A DNA stretch of 46,408 nucleotides from Epilithonimonas tenax DSM 16811 (GCF_000428485.1 NZ_AUAA01000027.1:1-46408); one strand, 5' to 3'. Positions 17,525 through 28,197 are shown, counted from the first letter of the stretch. Numbers and translations: made by a program. Notes: a model not told the origin generated them from the letters alone.

Positions 17525-17659
17525 GCAGCCCGACTTGAGCGGAAATCCTTTTTTGCTTTGACACTACGTGCTACTTGATCTGAAATCATCTGGCAAAAAA
17601 GATTGACTTCGTCGAACCACTTCGTTAGCTTTGGGAGCGGAAGGCGGATAAAGCTGCCC
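17525..17659 (+). repeat. Palindromic dispersed element, copy 2
   Basis: A 135-bp element with the GCAGCCCGACTTGA left end and the GAAGGCGGATAAAGCTGCCC right end. Its interior arms AATCCTTTTTTGC (17544-17556) and GCAAAAAAGATT (17593-17604) pair. It occupies most of the spacer between efp and the second lpxD. Next to it (17462-17494) is a TTAGA-rich simple-sequence stretch. Confidence 0.75.
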
Positions 17660-17682
17660 AAATCATGGTTTGTTTTAAAATT

Positions 17683-17719
17683 AAAAATGGAAGCATGAAG
17701 ATCAACTTCAGACTTCCAT
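17683..17719 (-). terminator. efp terminator
   Basis: On the minus strand ATGGAAG-tc-TGAAG, loop TTGAT, CTTCA-tg-CTTCCAT forms a 12-bp stem with a 2-nt internal loop, then T residues. Confidence 0.75.
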
Positions 17720-17733
17720 CTCTATGCTTTGTT

Positions 17734-18297
17734 TTATTTTACTCTTTCAAGGTAAGATCCATCTTCTGTACTGATCTTGATCTTGTCACCCGGCTCTATG
17801 AAAAGTGGTACCATTACTCTGGCTCCTGTTTCTACGATTGCATTTTTCAACGCATTGGTCGCTGTATTTCCTTTTACACCTGGATCTGCTTCGATCACTT
17901 CTAGATAAACCGACTGCGGAAGTTCTGCAGAAAGTGGTGATTCGTCTGCTTCTTTCAAGATGATTGTAATTTCTTCGCCAGCTTTCATAAACTGAGCGTT
18001 TTCAATCATTTCTTTGTCAAGATAAAGTTGAGAAAAATCGTCGTTGTTCATAAAGTGGAAGCCATTCTCGTCATCATAAAGATACTGGAATTTTCTGGTG
18101 ATGACTTTTACTTCGTCGATCTTGTGACCAGCAGAGAAGGTATTATCAAGAACTTTTCCGTTGGTTACAGATTTTAATTTTGTTCTTACGAAAGCAGGAC
18201 CTTTACCTGGTTTTACGTGTAGAAACTCGATTACTTTGAAAATATCATTGCTGAATTCTATGCAAAGTCCTTTTCTTATATCGTTGCTTGTTGCCAT
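17734..18297 (-). CDS. efp: Elongation factor P
   Basis: Relieves ribosome stalling at polyproline stretches. The 187-residue protein has the three-domain EF-P layout, with the P-site loop KPGKGPAFVR carrying Lys32, the residue modified in many bacteria, and the C-terminal signature TNALKNAIVETGARVMVPLFIEPGDKI. No lysyl-modification genes (epmA, epmB) are nearby, so the modification state is unknown. It lies 29 nt behind lpxA and ends the lpxD-lpxC/fabZ-lpxA-efp transcription unit. Confidence 0.97.
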   Translation of the reverse strand: MATSNDIRKGLCIEFSNDIFKVIEFLHVKPGKGPAFVRTKLKSVTNGKVLDNTFSAGHKIDEVKVITRKFQYLYDDENGFHFMNNDDFSQLYLDKEMIENAQFMKAGEEITIILKEADESPLSAELPQSVYLEVIEADPGVKGNTATNALKNAIVETGARVMVPLFIEPGDKIKISTEDGSYLERVK

Positions 18298-18326
18298 TAG
18301 TTGTGTATAAACTTGTATTAATTTTA

Positions 18327-19115
18327 TTATTCTTTGTTGGAACCGTAACCTTTTACAATACCACGAGGAGAATTCTGGATAAATGTGATGATCTCGTCTC
18401 TTTCCATTGTAGGAAGCATTTCCTTTTCTATGAATTCTATCGCTTGGGTGGTATTCATTTTCATCTGGAAAATTGCTCTGTATATTTTTTGAATTTCGAA
18501 GATTTTATCATTGGTAAAGCCTCTTCTTCTAAGGCCCACAGAATTGATCCCGGCGTAGGAGATAGGTTCTCTTGCTACTTTTACATAGGGTGGAATATCT
18601 TTTCTGATCAATGAGCCTCCGGAAATCATCACATGTTTTCCGATTTTTCCAAATTGCTGAACGGCCGAAAGTCCGCCCATTACTACAAAATCACCGATCT
18701 CTACGTGCCCTGCAATACCACATCCGTTTGCAATGATCACATTATCACCTACGATACAGTCGTGTGCAACGTGAGAAGTGGCCATTATGAGACAATTATT
18801 TCCAATTTTTGTATATCCTAAAGCTTTTGTACCACGGTTGATCGTCACACACTCTCTGAGTGTGGTGCCATCTCCAATGATCACCTGTGTGTCTTCACCA
18901 TCAAATTTTAGATCTTGAGGCACTGCGCCTATCACTGTTCCGGGAAAAATTTTACAATTCTTTCCGATCCTCACATTTTCCATGATGGTCACATTGGGAC
19001 CAATCCACGTATCAGAACCGACCGTTACGTTGGCACCAATCGTAGTGAATGGTTCTATTGTAACGTTTTTGCCGATCTTTGCTCGAGGATCTACTGCTGT
19101 AAGCTGGTGAATCAT
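18327..19115 (-). CDS. lpxA: UDP-N-acetylglucosamine acyltransferase (LpxA)
   Basis: Catalyses the first step of lipid A synthesis, transfer of a hydroxyacyl chain from acyl carrier protein to UDP-GlcNAc. The 262-residue protein begins MIHQLTAVDPRAKIGKNVTI and runs through hexapeptide coils. It shows the LpxA hallmarks GAVPQDLKF, RECVTINRGT, MATSHVAHDC (catalytic His), GGLSAVQQF, and the C-terminal GLRRRGF followed by a helical domain. It starts only 3 nt after lpxC-fabZ stops. Confidence 0.97.
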   Translation of the reverse strand: MIHQLTAVDPRAKIGKNVTIEPFTTIGANVTVGSDTWIGPNVTIMENVRIGKNCKIFPGTVIGAVPQDLKFDGEDTQVIIGDGTTLRECVTINRGTKALGYTKIGNNCLIMATSHVAHDCIVGDNVIIANGCGIAGHVEIGDFVVMGGLSAVQQFGKIGKHVMISGGSLIRKDIPPYVKVAREPISYAGINSVGLRRRGFTNDKIFEIQKIYRAIFQMKMNTTQAIEFIEKEMLPTMERDEIITFIQNSPRGIVKGYGSNKE

Positions 19116-19118
19116 AAA

Positions 19119-20513
19119 TTAATTTTTAGTTTTTGCGACTTGGGCCATCAGTTCGGCTTCAACGACTACGCTGTCTCCTACATAACCGTAACCCTGCATA
19201 TGTACAATACCTCTTCTGATAGGCTCTATCAATTCTATTTTGAATATCAGCTGATCACCAGGAACTACTTTTTTCTTGAATTTCACATTATCCATTTTCA
19301 CAAAGTAAGTGGAGTAATTTTCCGGATCCGGCACATTGGCCAAAACCAAGATCCCGCCTACCTGTGCCATTGCTTCAATTTGCAAAACGCCAGGCATTAC
19401 TGGTTCTTTCGGGAAGTGGCCAACGAAAAACGGCTCGTTCATAGAAACGTTTTTCAGTCCTACCACGTGAGTTTCTGACAATTGTAAAATCTTATCAACC
19501 AAAAGAAACGGTGGTCTGTGCGGCAATAGTTTCATAATGCCATTGATATCAAAAACAGGTTCTGCCTTCAAATCAAAATCAGGAACATTTTTTCTCTTCT
19601 GCAATTTGTATTGTCTATTTAGTTTTTTTGCGAACTGTGTATTTACGAAGTGTCCAGGTTTGTTGGCGATCACTCTGCCTTTGATCCTTACACCTACCAA
19701 TGCCAAGTCACCCACTACATCCAATAATTTGTGACGTGCGGCTTCATTGGGGAAGTTAAGGGTCAGATTGTCCAGGATACCGTTTGGACGGATCGAAACT
19801 TCATCTTTACCGAAAGCTAGTTTCAGTTTTTCTGTGGTTTCGGGTGTCAACTCTTTATCAACATAGACGATAGCATTGCTGATATCACCTCCTTTGATAA
19901 GATCTGCATCCAACAGCTGCTCCAACTCGTGCAGAAAACTGAATGTTCTTGCTGGTGCAATCTCATCTTTGAACTCGGAGAGATTTTTCATACTGGCATT
20001 TTGGGTTCCTAGAACTTTGGTGCCAAAATCTACCATGGTTGTAATTTCGTAATCGTCTGCGGGGATCACTGTGATCTCGGAACCTGTAGAAGGGTCGATG
20101 TAATTCATCACTTCCTTTACCACAAGATACTCTCTTGCCAGCTCCTGTTCTGTAACGCCTACTTTTTCAATCGCTTCTACGAAATATTTGGAAGAGCCAT
20201 CCAGTATGGGTGGTTCTGCACTATTCATTTCGAGAAAGACATTGTCTACATCCATCCCCACCAATGCAGCCAAAAGATGCTCGCAAGTATGAATTTTGAC
20301 GCCTAACTTTTCCAGAGTAGTTCCTCTTTCTGTAGTGGTTACGTAATTGACGTCAGCCTCTACCTGAGGGTGACCTTCGAGATCGGTTCTTACAAATACA
20401 AATCCGGTGTTTTCCTTGGCCGGTTTGATGGTAAGATTAACTTCTCTTCCTGTGTGAAGACCTATACCTGACAGGTGGATGTCTTCTTTGATCGTTTTTT
20501 GTTTATCACTCAT
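19119..20513 (-). CDS. lpxC: Bifunctional LpxC deacetylase / FabZ dehydratase
   Basis: A fusion of UDP-3-O-acyl-GlcNAc deacetylase (committed lipid A step) with 3-hydroxyacyl-ACP dehydratase, typical of Bacteroidota. Residues about 1-300 form LpxC, with SGIGLHTG, the zinc-site HTCEHLLAAL (His79) and ARHKLLDVVGDLALVG (further zinc and acid-base residues). Residues about 318-464 form FabZ, with LLPHRPPFLLVD and GHFPKEPVMPGVLQIEAMAQ holding catalytic His366 and Glu380, 14 residues apart as in single FabZ. The total of 464 residues matches the fused family. The fusion ties 3-hydroxyacyl use for fatty acids and for lipid A. Confidence 0.96.
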   Translation of the reverse strand: MSDKQKTIKEDIHLSGIGLHTGREVNLTIKPAKENTGFVFVRTDLEGHPQVEADVNYVTTTERGTTLEKLGVKIHTCEHLLAALVGMDVDNVFLEMNSAEPPILDGSSKYFVEAIEKVGVTEQELAREYLVVKEVMNYIDPSTGSEITVIPADDYEITTMVDFGTKVLGTQNASMKNLSEFKDEIAPARTFSFLHELEQLLDADLIKGGDISNAIVYVDKELTPETTEKLKLAFGKDEVSIRPNGILDNLTLNFPNEAARHKLLDVVGDLALVGVRIKGRVIANKPGHFVNTQFAKKLNRQYKLQKRKNVPDFDLKAEPVFDINGIMKLLPHRPPFLLVDKILQLSETHVVGLKNVSMNEPFFVGHFPKEPVMPGVLQIEAMAQVGGILVLANVPDPENYSTYFVKMDNVKFKKKVVPGDQLIFKIELIEPIRRGIVHMQGYGYVGDSVVVEAELMAQVAKTKN

Positions 20514-20560
20514 TGTATTAGTTTTGAGGCGGGAAGAATACTTCTTTACTCCTGATACCT

Positions 20561-21583
20561 TTACTCTGATTTTTTATTTTCTAAATCGTTTATTCTCTTG
20601 ACAATATCGGTAAAATTACGGAAATGTACATAGTTTCTTCTGTAATCGCTGTAATTGATTGCTGGAGAACCGTAGAGTGTTTCTCCGTCTTTTGCAGCTG
20701 AATTGACACCACTTTGTGCCTGTATTTTTACCTGATTTCCTATTTTGATATGACCTACAATTCCTACCTGGCCACCAATCTGATTCCAGTCGCCTATGAT
20801 TGTAGAACCCGCAATACCGGCTTGTGCTGCTATCACATTGTTCTGACCAATTTTTACATTATGAGCAATCTGGATCAGGTTATCTATTTTTGTTCCTTTC
20901 CCAATGATGGTAGACCCGATCGTTGCACGATCTATGCTACAATTGGAACCGATTTCCACATCATCTTCAATAACCACATTACCAAGTTGCGGGATTTTTT
21001 TGAATCCTTCTGCTGTTGGCTGAAAACCAAAACCATCACCGCCAACAACCGTGTTGGAGTGGATCACGCAGTTATCTCCTACGATACAGTAATCATATAT
21101 TCTTGCGCCACTGTCGATTTTGCAGTTTTTTCCAATCTTCACACCTTTCCCGATATAAACCTGTGGATAGATCTGTGTTCCATCCCCAATAGTGGCTTTT
21201 TCGGAAACGTAGGTAAATGCGCCTATGTATACATTTTCTCCCACCGTTGCTGTGTCATGGAAAAAAGATCCAGGCTCTATTCCTGTTCTTCTATCCTGCA
21301 TTTCTTGATAAAGATTCATCAGAACCTGAAAGGACAGATAAGCATCCTCTACGGCTATGATGACTGGTTTGTATTCTTGATTATTTTGCAATAAACTTTC
21401 GGAAACAATAAGAACTGCGCATTCTGTATCATCCAGAAATTCTAAAAATCTGGATTGCCCGATGAAGGACAAATGTCCCTTCTCTCCGTTCTCGATCGGG
21501 GAAACGCCTGTAATCACAGTTTCGGGATCGCCAATGATTTTCCCGTTTATAAAATTTGCAATTTGTTGTGCAGTAAATTCCAT
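20561..21583 (-). CDS. lpxD: UDP-3-O-acylglucosamine N-acyltransferase (LpxD)
   Basis: Adds the second hydroxyacyl chain in lipid A synthesis. The 340-residue protein has an N-terminal uridine-binding domain (MEFTAQQIANFINGKIIGD onward), hexapeptide repeats, GGDGFGFQ near the active site, the catalytic His in QIAHNVKIG, AAQAGIAGS, and the C-terminal SGVNSAAKDGETLYGSPA plus a helical tail that normally contacts acyl carrier protein. The ATG at 21583 is preferred over an in-frame TTG three codons upstream (21592), which lies inside the promoter box. It heads the lipid A transcription unit. Confidence 0.95.
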   Translation of the reverse strand: MEFTAQQIANFINGKIIGDPETVITGVSPIENGEKGHLSFIGQSRFLEFLDDTECAVLIVSESLLQNNQEYKPVIIAVEDAYLSFQVLMNLYQEMQDRRTGIEPGSFFHDTATVGENVYIGAFTYVSEKATIGDGTQIYPQVYIGKGVKIGKNCKIDSGARIYDYCIVGDNCVIHSNTVVGGDGFGFQPTAEGFKKIPQLGNVVIEDDVEIGSNCSIDRATIGSTIIGKGTKIDNLIQIAHNVKIGQNNVIAAQAGIAGSTIIGDWNQIGGQVGIVGHIKIGNQVKIQAQSGVNSAAKDGETLYGSPAINYSDYRRNYVHFRNFTDIVKRINDLENKKSE

Positions 21584-21589
21584 AGTTTG

Positions 21590-21597
21590 CAAAGATA
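21590..21597 (-). promoter_or_regulatory. lpxD operon promoter -7 box, near-leaderless
   Basis: TATCTTTG on the minus strand lies 6 nt before the ATG, so the leader should be 0-2 nt. Confidence 0.55.
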
Positions 21598-21656
21598 AAT
21601 ATTTTATTAATTATCTTTTAATTAATTATGACGATTAGGGAACAGTTTTACTGTAA

Positions 21657-22871
21657 TTATAAAATTTCCCTTGGAAAATACACCATATATTTTTTCGTAG
21701 CATTTTCCATACAACCAAATAATATCTGATTTTCAGACTCTTCCAGCTTGAATTTGTTTCCATTTTTGTCCATCAGATAAATCGGCTGTTTTTCTGTATC
21801 ATAAGGCAAAAGCGTTCTGGAGATCTGCCCAACCAATTCTTCTGCATTGGTAATATTAAAAAATTGATTTGTTTGATTGATTTTATCCTGAATAAATTCT
21901 TCTGGAAATGGTCTTGACGAAATAATACTTTTGGGGAAATCTCTATAAATCACCACCCTGCAAAGCCTTGCCAAGATAAAATCCGGATGCTCTGTCCACT
22001 CCTTTATTGCCTGAAAAACATCCATATCATCCAGCATCGTGAATCTTCTGATGTCTTCTTCTGTAGCCTCATCAAATTTGTTTTTAATCAAAAAATATTT
22101 CAGATTTGATGGCGCGTGCAACTCCACATTCTGAGAAACTAGGTACTTTGCTCTGTTTAGGATTTGAACCAAAACGTGCTCTGCCAAAGCCGCTGTTTTG
22201 TGGTAATAGACCTGCCAATACATAAACATTCTGGCAGTCAGGTAATTCTCAATGGAGTATATTCCTTTGGCATCAATAACGAGTTTTTCGTCGCTGACGT
22301 TCATCATAGAGATGATCCTTTCCACATTCACGTCGCCTTCGGAAACACCTGTGTAAAAGCTGTCACGCTTCAGATAATCCATCCTATCAACATCTAACTG
22401 CGAAGAAATCAACTGATTAAAAAACATGCGACGGTATTTACCGTTAAACATTTCTATTGCCAGGTCCAATTTCCCACCGAATTCTTCATTCAGTCGGGTC
22501 ATCAATAAAATAGAAATTTTCTCGTGGTGCCAATCATCCATCAGCATATTCTCCAGAGCATGCGAAAAAGGACCGTGACCAATGTCGTGCATCAAAATGG
22601 CCAGCATCGCCGCTTCTTCTTCTTTTTTCGAAATCTTGATTCCCTTCAGTTTTAAAGTTTCCAAAGCTTTGAACATCAGATTCATCGCCCCTATAGCATG
22701 GTGAAATCTTGTGTGTTTGGCACCGGGAAAGATTAATGAAAGCAAACCGGTTTGAGAAATGCGTCTTAGTCTCTGGAAATAAGGATGTTCTATGACGTCA
22801 AACAAAATCTCGTGTGGGATTTTGATAAAGCCGTGAACGGGATCGTTGATGATTTTGAGTTTATTCTGCAC
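21657..22871 (-). CDS. HD-domain phosphohydrolase (dGTPase-like)
   Basis: A 404-residue HD-superfamily enzyme of the YwfO/SAMHD1-like dNTPase branch. Motifs: HPYFQRLRRISQTGL, HTRFHHAIGAM (first metal-ligand His), the HD pair MHDIGHGPFSHALE (His95/Asp96), and SSQLDVDRMDYLKRDSFYTGV (final Asp). Relatives hydrolyse dNTPs or other nucleotides. It begins with GTG (encoding MQNKLKIINDPVHGF), as no ATG fits the conserved N-terminus. It has its own promoter box 36 nt upstream and runs toward lpxD, 73 nt away. Confidence 0.9.
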   Translation of the reverse strand: MQNKLKIINDPVHGFIKIPHEILFDVIEHPYFQRLRRISQTGLLSLIFPGAKHTRFHHAIGAMNLMFKALETLKLKGIKISKKEEEAAMLAILMHDIGHGPFSHALENMLMDDWHHEKISILLMTRLNEEFGGKLDLAIEMFNGKYRRMFFNQLISSQLDVDRMDYLKRDSFYTGVSEGDVNVERIISMMNVSDEKLVIDAKGIYSIENYLTARMFMYWQVYYHKTAALAEHVLVQILNRAKYLVSQNVELHAPSNLKYFLIKNKFDEATEEDIRRFTMLDDMDVFQAIKEWTEHPDFILARLCRVVIYRDFPKSIISSRPFPEEFIQDKINQTNQFFNITNAEELVGQISRTLLPYDTEKQPIYLMDKNGNKFKLEESENQILFGCMENATKKYMVYFPREIL

Positions 22872-22907
22872 CGTTTATAATTGATAGATGATTGTTGATG
22901 AATGATA

Positions 22908-22915
22908 CAAAAATA
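22908..22915 (-). promoter_or_regulatory. HD-phosphohydrolase promoter -7 box
   Basis: TATTTTTG on the minus strand, 36 nt before the GTG start. Confidence 0.5.
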
Positions 22916-23032
22916 GGGAAATTGAATCATTTTGATGAGAAATTAAAATGAATCTAAATTTTTTCGGAAGAATCAGAGATTTTATCTTTTTGAAAAATAT
23001 TTTTAAATTAGCATAAATATAAGATCAATCCA

Positions 23033-23590
23033 TTGAAAAAACTCATCATTCTATTATTAATATCATCTGGGCTACGTTCTATTGCGCAAGTAAAATCACC
23101 TCCAATCATTAAAAATCCTTTGCAAACTTCTGTAGGATCTACGATAAGTTCAAAAAAAGACATCCTTGTGGAAAAGGAAACAGTCAATCTTTCAAAATTT
23201 AAGACGCTTAATTTGCAAAAAATTACGCTGAAGAATTTGTCAGATAATACGAGTGAAACTTCTCTGGGAATGATGGTGCAATATGAAACTTTTGACCGTA
23301 TTTCTAAAAAAACGTTGACTGTCGAGAAAAGTGAACTCTCAAAACTGGTTCACTCTCTTCAAACTATGGAACAGAAAGAAAATGAGAAGATTGGAAATTC
23401 TGAAAAGAAGTATAAGTTTGCTCTGAATAATAATATTGAGTTTGGAGCAGTTTATAAAGAAAGTTTAAAAACCTGGGTCAATTATTACATATTTCCTACA
23501 GAACATTACAGCCACAGCATCAATGAATTCAGTAAAGATGAGCTTAAAGAACTCATCAAGCTTTTGATAAATGCTGAAAAGGAATTGTAA
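23033..23590 (+). CDS. Secreted protein of unknown function
   Basis: A 185-residue protein not recognised as any family. It begins with a clear signal peptide (MKKLIILLLISSGLRSIAQ), which fixes the start at a TTG codon; no suitable ATG is available. The mature part is charged, with strand-like alternation (TVNLSKFKTLNLQKITL, TLTVEKSELSKLVHSL, KYKFALNNNIEFGAVY) and a final helix rich in Lys and Glu (SKDELKELIKLLINAEKEL). It lacks cysteine and a sorting domain, so a soluble periplasmic location is likely. It runs convergently into the diacylglycerol-kinase gene with only 3 nt between the ends and no visible terminator. Confidence 0.7.
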   Translation: MKKLIILLLISSGLRSIAQVKSPPIIKNPLQTSVGSTISSKKDILVEKETVNLSKFKTLNLQKITLKNLSDNTSETSLGMMVQYETFDRISKKTLTVEKSELSKLVHSLQTMEQKENEKIGNSEKKYKFALNNNIEFGAVYKESLKTWVNYYIFPTEHYSHSINEFSKDELKELIKLLINAEKEL

Positions 23591-23593
23591 TTC

Positions 23594-24442
23594 TCAAACC
23601 AGAATCCGCAAACTCTTCGGCAAAACCTTGATAGAAATCGGGGATTTTATCTTTTTGAATTCGCCATCGATGTGCCAATTTCTGGTATTAACTTCAAATT
23701 CCACTTCTGAAACCGGAAGATAAGTGACGTAATCATCATCCTTTAAACGTTTTGTAAACATCCTGAAAGCGAAGAAAGGCGAATAGGTTAAAGGGAATTT
23801 CTTGACCAAAACCAAATCCACCAAACCATCACTTTTGCTAGCCATTGGCGCAATATATGCGTTGTTGCCGAACTGGCGTGTATTGGCAACGTTCACCATT
23901 AGATAAGTTCCGTTGTAGGATTGAAATTTGGAATCGGAAAATCTAATTGTGATTGGTTTGTAGTTAAAAAAAGTCTCGATGGAAACTTTGATGTAATTTT
24001 TGAAACCACGATTGGTCTTTTCAAATTCCTTCACCACTTTTCCGTCAAATCCGGTTCCGGAAACATTGATAGAGAAATGTTCATTGACTGTGAAAGTATC
24101 AATTTCACGGAATTTCTCGTTTTTAATTTTATCTAATAATAACGAGATATTTTTGCTAAAATGAGTTTCTCGTGAAAATCCATTGCCTGAACCAGCAGGA
24201 AAAACTGCTAAAATTTTTTCTGAATTAATGAGTTTCTTAGCCACTGTAGAAATGGTTCCGTCACCTCCTACTGCCACGAAAACGTCAACATCTTTCCAAT
24301 GTTCATCTATAAAATCATCTGTATCTTGCAGAGATTTTGAGACCAAATACAATGGATTTTCCACTTTTTTTGACAGCTCGTCCAAAAATGGCTGGTAATT
24401 TTTTTTCGCTGAAAATGGATTGATAATGAAAGCTACATTCAT
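23594..24442 (-). CDS. Diacylglycerol/lipid kinase family protein (YegS/BmrU-like)
   Basis: A 282-residue member of the DAGK catalytic-domain family (YegS/DgkB/BmrU-like), which phosphorylates diacylglycerol or related lipids. It starts MNVAFIINPFSAKKNY and has the nucleotide-binding VFVAVGGDGTISTVAKKL, PAGSGNGFSRE, and a C-terminal beta-rich domain with NVSGTGFDGKVV and RNWHIDGEF. The start at 24442 is preferred to an upstream in-frame extension to 24481, since a -7 box sits at 24448-24455. The lipid substrate is unknown. Confidence 0.85.
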   Translation of the reverse strand: MNVAFIINPFSAKKNYQPFLDELSKKVENPLYLVSKSLQDTDDFIDEHWKDVDVFVAVGGDGTISTVAKKLINSEKILAVFPAGSGNGFSRETHFSKNISLLLDKIKNEKFREIDTFTVNEHFSINVSGTGFDGKVVKEFEKTNRGFKNYIKVSIETFFNYKPITIRFSDSKFQSYNGTYLMVNVANTRQFGNNAYIAPMASKSDGLVDLVLVKKFPLTYSPFFAFRMFTKRLKDDDYVTYLPVSEVEFEVNTRNWHIDGEFKKIKSPISIKVLPKSLRILV

Positions 24443-24447
24443 AGGTT

Positions 24448-24455
24448 CAAAAGTA
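24448..24455 (-). promoter_or_regulatory. Lipid-kinase promoter -7 box, near-leaderless
   Basis: TACTTTTG on the minus strand lies 5 nt before the ATG. Confidence 0.45.
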
Positions 24456-24520
24456 AAAATACTCTGAGAATTCCAGAGCATTTTGTTGATTTTTTTATAA
24501 GGAATTTTATTTTCATAGGG

Positions 24521-24543
24521 CTTCGAGAACCTCAGCCTGACAA
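24521..24543. repeat. 23-bp dispersed repeat, copy 2
   Basis: It matches 3967-3989 at 21 of 23 positions, in the same orientation, in the spacer between the lipid kinase and the DUF6526 gene. Confidence 0.5.
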
Positions 24544-24569
24544 CCTACCAAATATGTCTTTGCAATAAC

Positions 24570-25019
24570 CTATATCCTTTTATTATCAGCTTTCCAGTTT
24601 TTGATATTTTCCTTAATCTTCGACGCTGACCAATCATTTTTAATGACTTGATTCATTAATTCTACCAAATCTTCGTCCTGAGAAAACCGCAGTGCAAAGA
24701 TCTGAGAATCGGCAAGTTGGTAAGGTAAACTTTCAAGCCTGTTGCCTGCTATTGTAAAGTATCGCAGTTTAAACTCATTGATGATAACGCGATCCTGTAA
24801 TCCTAAAGCATAATGTTGTCTAAGCATAAAAGACAAGGTGATGATCAACACTATTGTGGCAGAAATCAGACTCCAAATCCAAACAAATTCTTCATTGATA
24901 TTGATATTAAACCAAAGTTTATAAACCGATAACGCAAGCAATATCAAAGAAATTGGATAGAAAATAAAATGGTGCAAAGGATAAAATTTGCGGTAATTAT
25001 TAAGATTTTGGTGGCTCAT
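24570..25019 (-). CDS. DUF6526 family membrane protein
   Basis: A 149-residue inner-membrane protein resembling the DUF6526 family, whose members begin with a motif like SHQNLNNYRKFYPLHHF as here. Two hydrophobic segments (about residues 17-36 and 46-66) are followed by a soluble charged tail. The family has no known function. It starts 1 nt after the stop of the DUF3298 lipoprotein gene, so the two are translationally linked. Confidence 0.75.
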   Translation of the reverse strand: MSHQNLNNYRKFYPLHHFIFYPISLILLALSVYKLWFNININEEFVWIWSLISATIVLIITLSFMLRQHYALGLQDRVIINEFKLRYFTIAGNRLESLPYQLADSQIFALRFSQDEDLVELMNQVIKNDWSASKIKENIKNWKADNKRI

Positions 25020-25020
25020 T

Positions 25021-25806
25021 TTATTTAATTTTGTATTGATTGATGAATTCCGGTTTTAATTGGTCTTTGATATCTTTGAAATTTAAAGTGATGTAAACCA
25101 CGCCGGCTGCGTAAGCCGTAATCTCGTATTGGTTGTAAACGAATGTGATTTTATCCGGATCAAAAAAGAAGTTGTTGTTCGGTTCAATTGTATCAACTAG
25201 CAACATTTCTTTCTGCTCAGGTTCATCAAAATGGTTTTGAAGGATTTTGTTCCAAGTAGCATCTGTTGGGTTTTTGAAAATATCGTTTTGGGAAATCACT
25301 TTATTATTTTTCAAATCGAAAGTCTTATAACTTTCGAAATAATAACCGTGCGCGCCACCAGAGTACCCGTTTCCAGCATATTGCAAAGTGAGGATATTGT
25401 CCTTGTGGGAAATGAATTTCATTCCGGACATCTCTTCCCAGGTTTGTTTGAACTCCGGGAGATAATCCTGCGATTCATGCTTTGTCAAAGATTCTGCTTT
25501 TAATTTTTCAAGAACTCCTGACAAAGCATTCTTGGAATAATCTTTAGATGTGATGTTGGCAGGTTTGTAGATACTATCAAGAATTGTTTTATTGGTAATA
25601 TCCGGAAACAACAAAATTTGTTTTTCGAAAGACAAAGTCAGTGTTTTTGAAATTTGTAGAGAATCCTGAACTCTCAAGGAATCGATTGCGAATTCTTTTT
25701 TTGTTTCTATACTATCGGATTTCGTATTTGAAATTGTGATGTTCTCCGTTTTATTACAGGAAAGAAGTAGCAATCCAAAGAATAAAATTGCGAATAAGTT
25801 TCTCAT
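25021..25806 (-). CDS. DUF3298/RsiV-like lipoprotein
   Basis: A 261-residue lipoprotein with signal peptide and lipobox LLLSC (Cys17). The C-terminal third has the DUF3298 (RsiV-like) pattern: FDPDKITFVYNQYEITAYAAG followed by VYITLNFKDIKDQL. The middle segment (about 125-175, including YAGNGYSGGAHGYYFESYKTFDLK) fits the PdaC/DUF4163-type domain commonly paired with it. In RsiV the domain binds lysozyme, but whether this protein does so is unknown. It is co-transcribed with the DUF6526 gene. No sigma factor is adjacent, so an anti-sigma role is not supported. Confidence 0.8.
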   Translation of the reverse strand: MRNLFAILFFGLLLLSCNKTENITISNTKSDSIETKKEFAIDSLRVQDSLQISKTLTLSFEKQILLFPDITNKTILDSIYKPANITSKDYSKNALSGVLEKLKAESLTKHESQDYLPEFKQTWEEMSGMKFISHKDNILTLQYAGNGYSGGAHGYYFESYKTFDLKNNKVISQNDIFKNPTDATWNKILQNHFDEPEQKEMLLVDTIEPNNNFFFDPDKITFVYNQYEITAYAAGVVYITLNFKDIKDQLKPEFINQYKIK

Positions 25807-25861
25807 AACTATTTATTTTAAATTCTAAATTACTGACAAAATATATTTGATGGCCAAACCC

Positions 25862-25978
25862 GCAGCCCGACTTGAGTGGAGCTCTTTTTGTCATTGCGAG
25901 TGCAGGAAAGTTGTATGGATTGTCTCACGTCTTTCGCAATGGCAAAAAAGCGGGAACGGAAGGCGGATAAAGCTGCCC
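25862..25978 (+). repeat. Palindromic dispersed element, copy 3
   Basis: A 117-bp element with the same ends as copies 1 and 2 but different interior arms: CTTTTTGTCATTGCGA pairs with TCGCAATGGCAAAAAAG. The arms therefore changed together while staying complementary. The GTCATTGCGAG string resembles a REP motif seen in many bacteria. It lies between the gyrB terminator and the DUF3298 gene. Confidence 0.75.
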
Positions 25979-26014
25979 TAAAAATCATATCAAACAATGT
26001 CCGGAAATACCTAA

Positions 26015-26042
26015 CAAAAAACCTTCCAAAATTGGAAGGTTT
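26015..26042 (-). terminator. gyrB terminator
   Basis: On the minus strand AAACCTTCC pairs with GGAAGGTTT around an A/T loop, followed by T residues. Confidence 0.85.
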
Positions 26043-26051
26043 CATTATAAC

Positions 26052-28019
<1,968 letters not shown>

Positions 28020-28167
28020 TCAAATAGTTAGAGAGAGAATATTTCTTTTTAATTTGTTAAATTCTTTTGTTAAAATGCTTACAAATATCGTGATTTTTTT
28101 CGAGATACGAAAGGATTAAATTGATGTGAAAAAGATAAGTTTTTAACAGGGAAGCTCAATGCATGAA

Positions 28168-28197
28168 ATAAAAAAATCGAACTCAAATAGCTCGATT
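28168..28197 (-). terminator. gltBD terminator
   Basis: On the minus strand AATCGAGCT - ATTTG - AGTTCGATT (9 bp, one G-U) is followed by a T-run. Confidence 0.8.

Noticed and set aside
20714-21394. A 226-residue open frame opposite lpxD
   Set aside because: It results from the repeated hexapeptide codons of lpxD read backwards. It is rich in Cys, Tyr and His without a domain pattern.
25021-25806. An anti-sigma-factor role for the DUF3298 lipoprotein
   Set aside because: RsiV-type anti-sigma factors have an adjacent sigma gene and a cytoplasmic N-terminal domain. This protein is a lipoprotein with neither.
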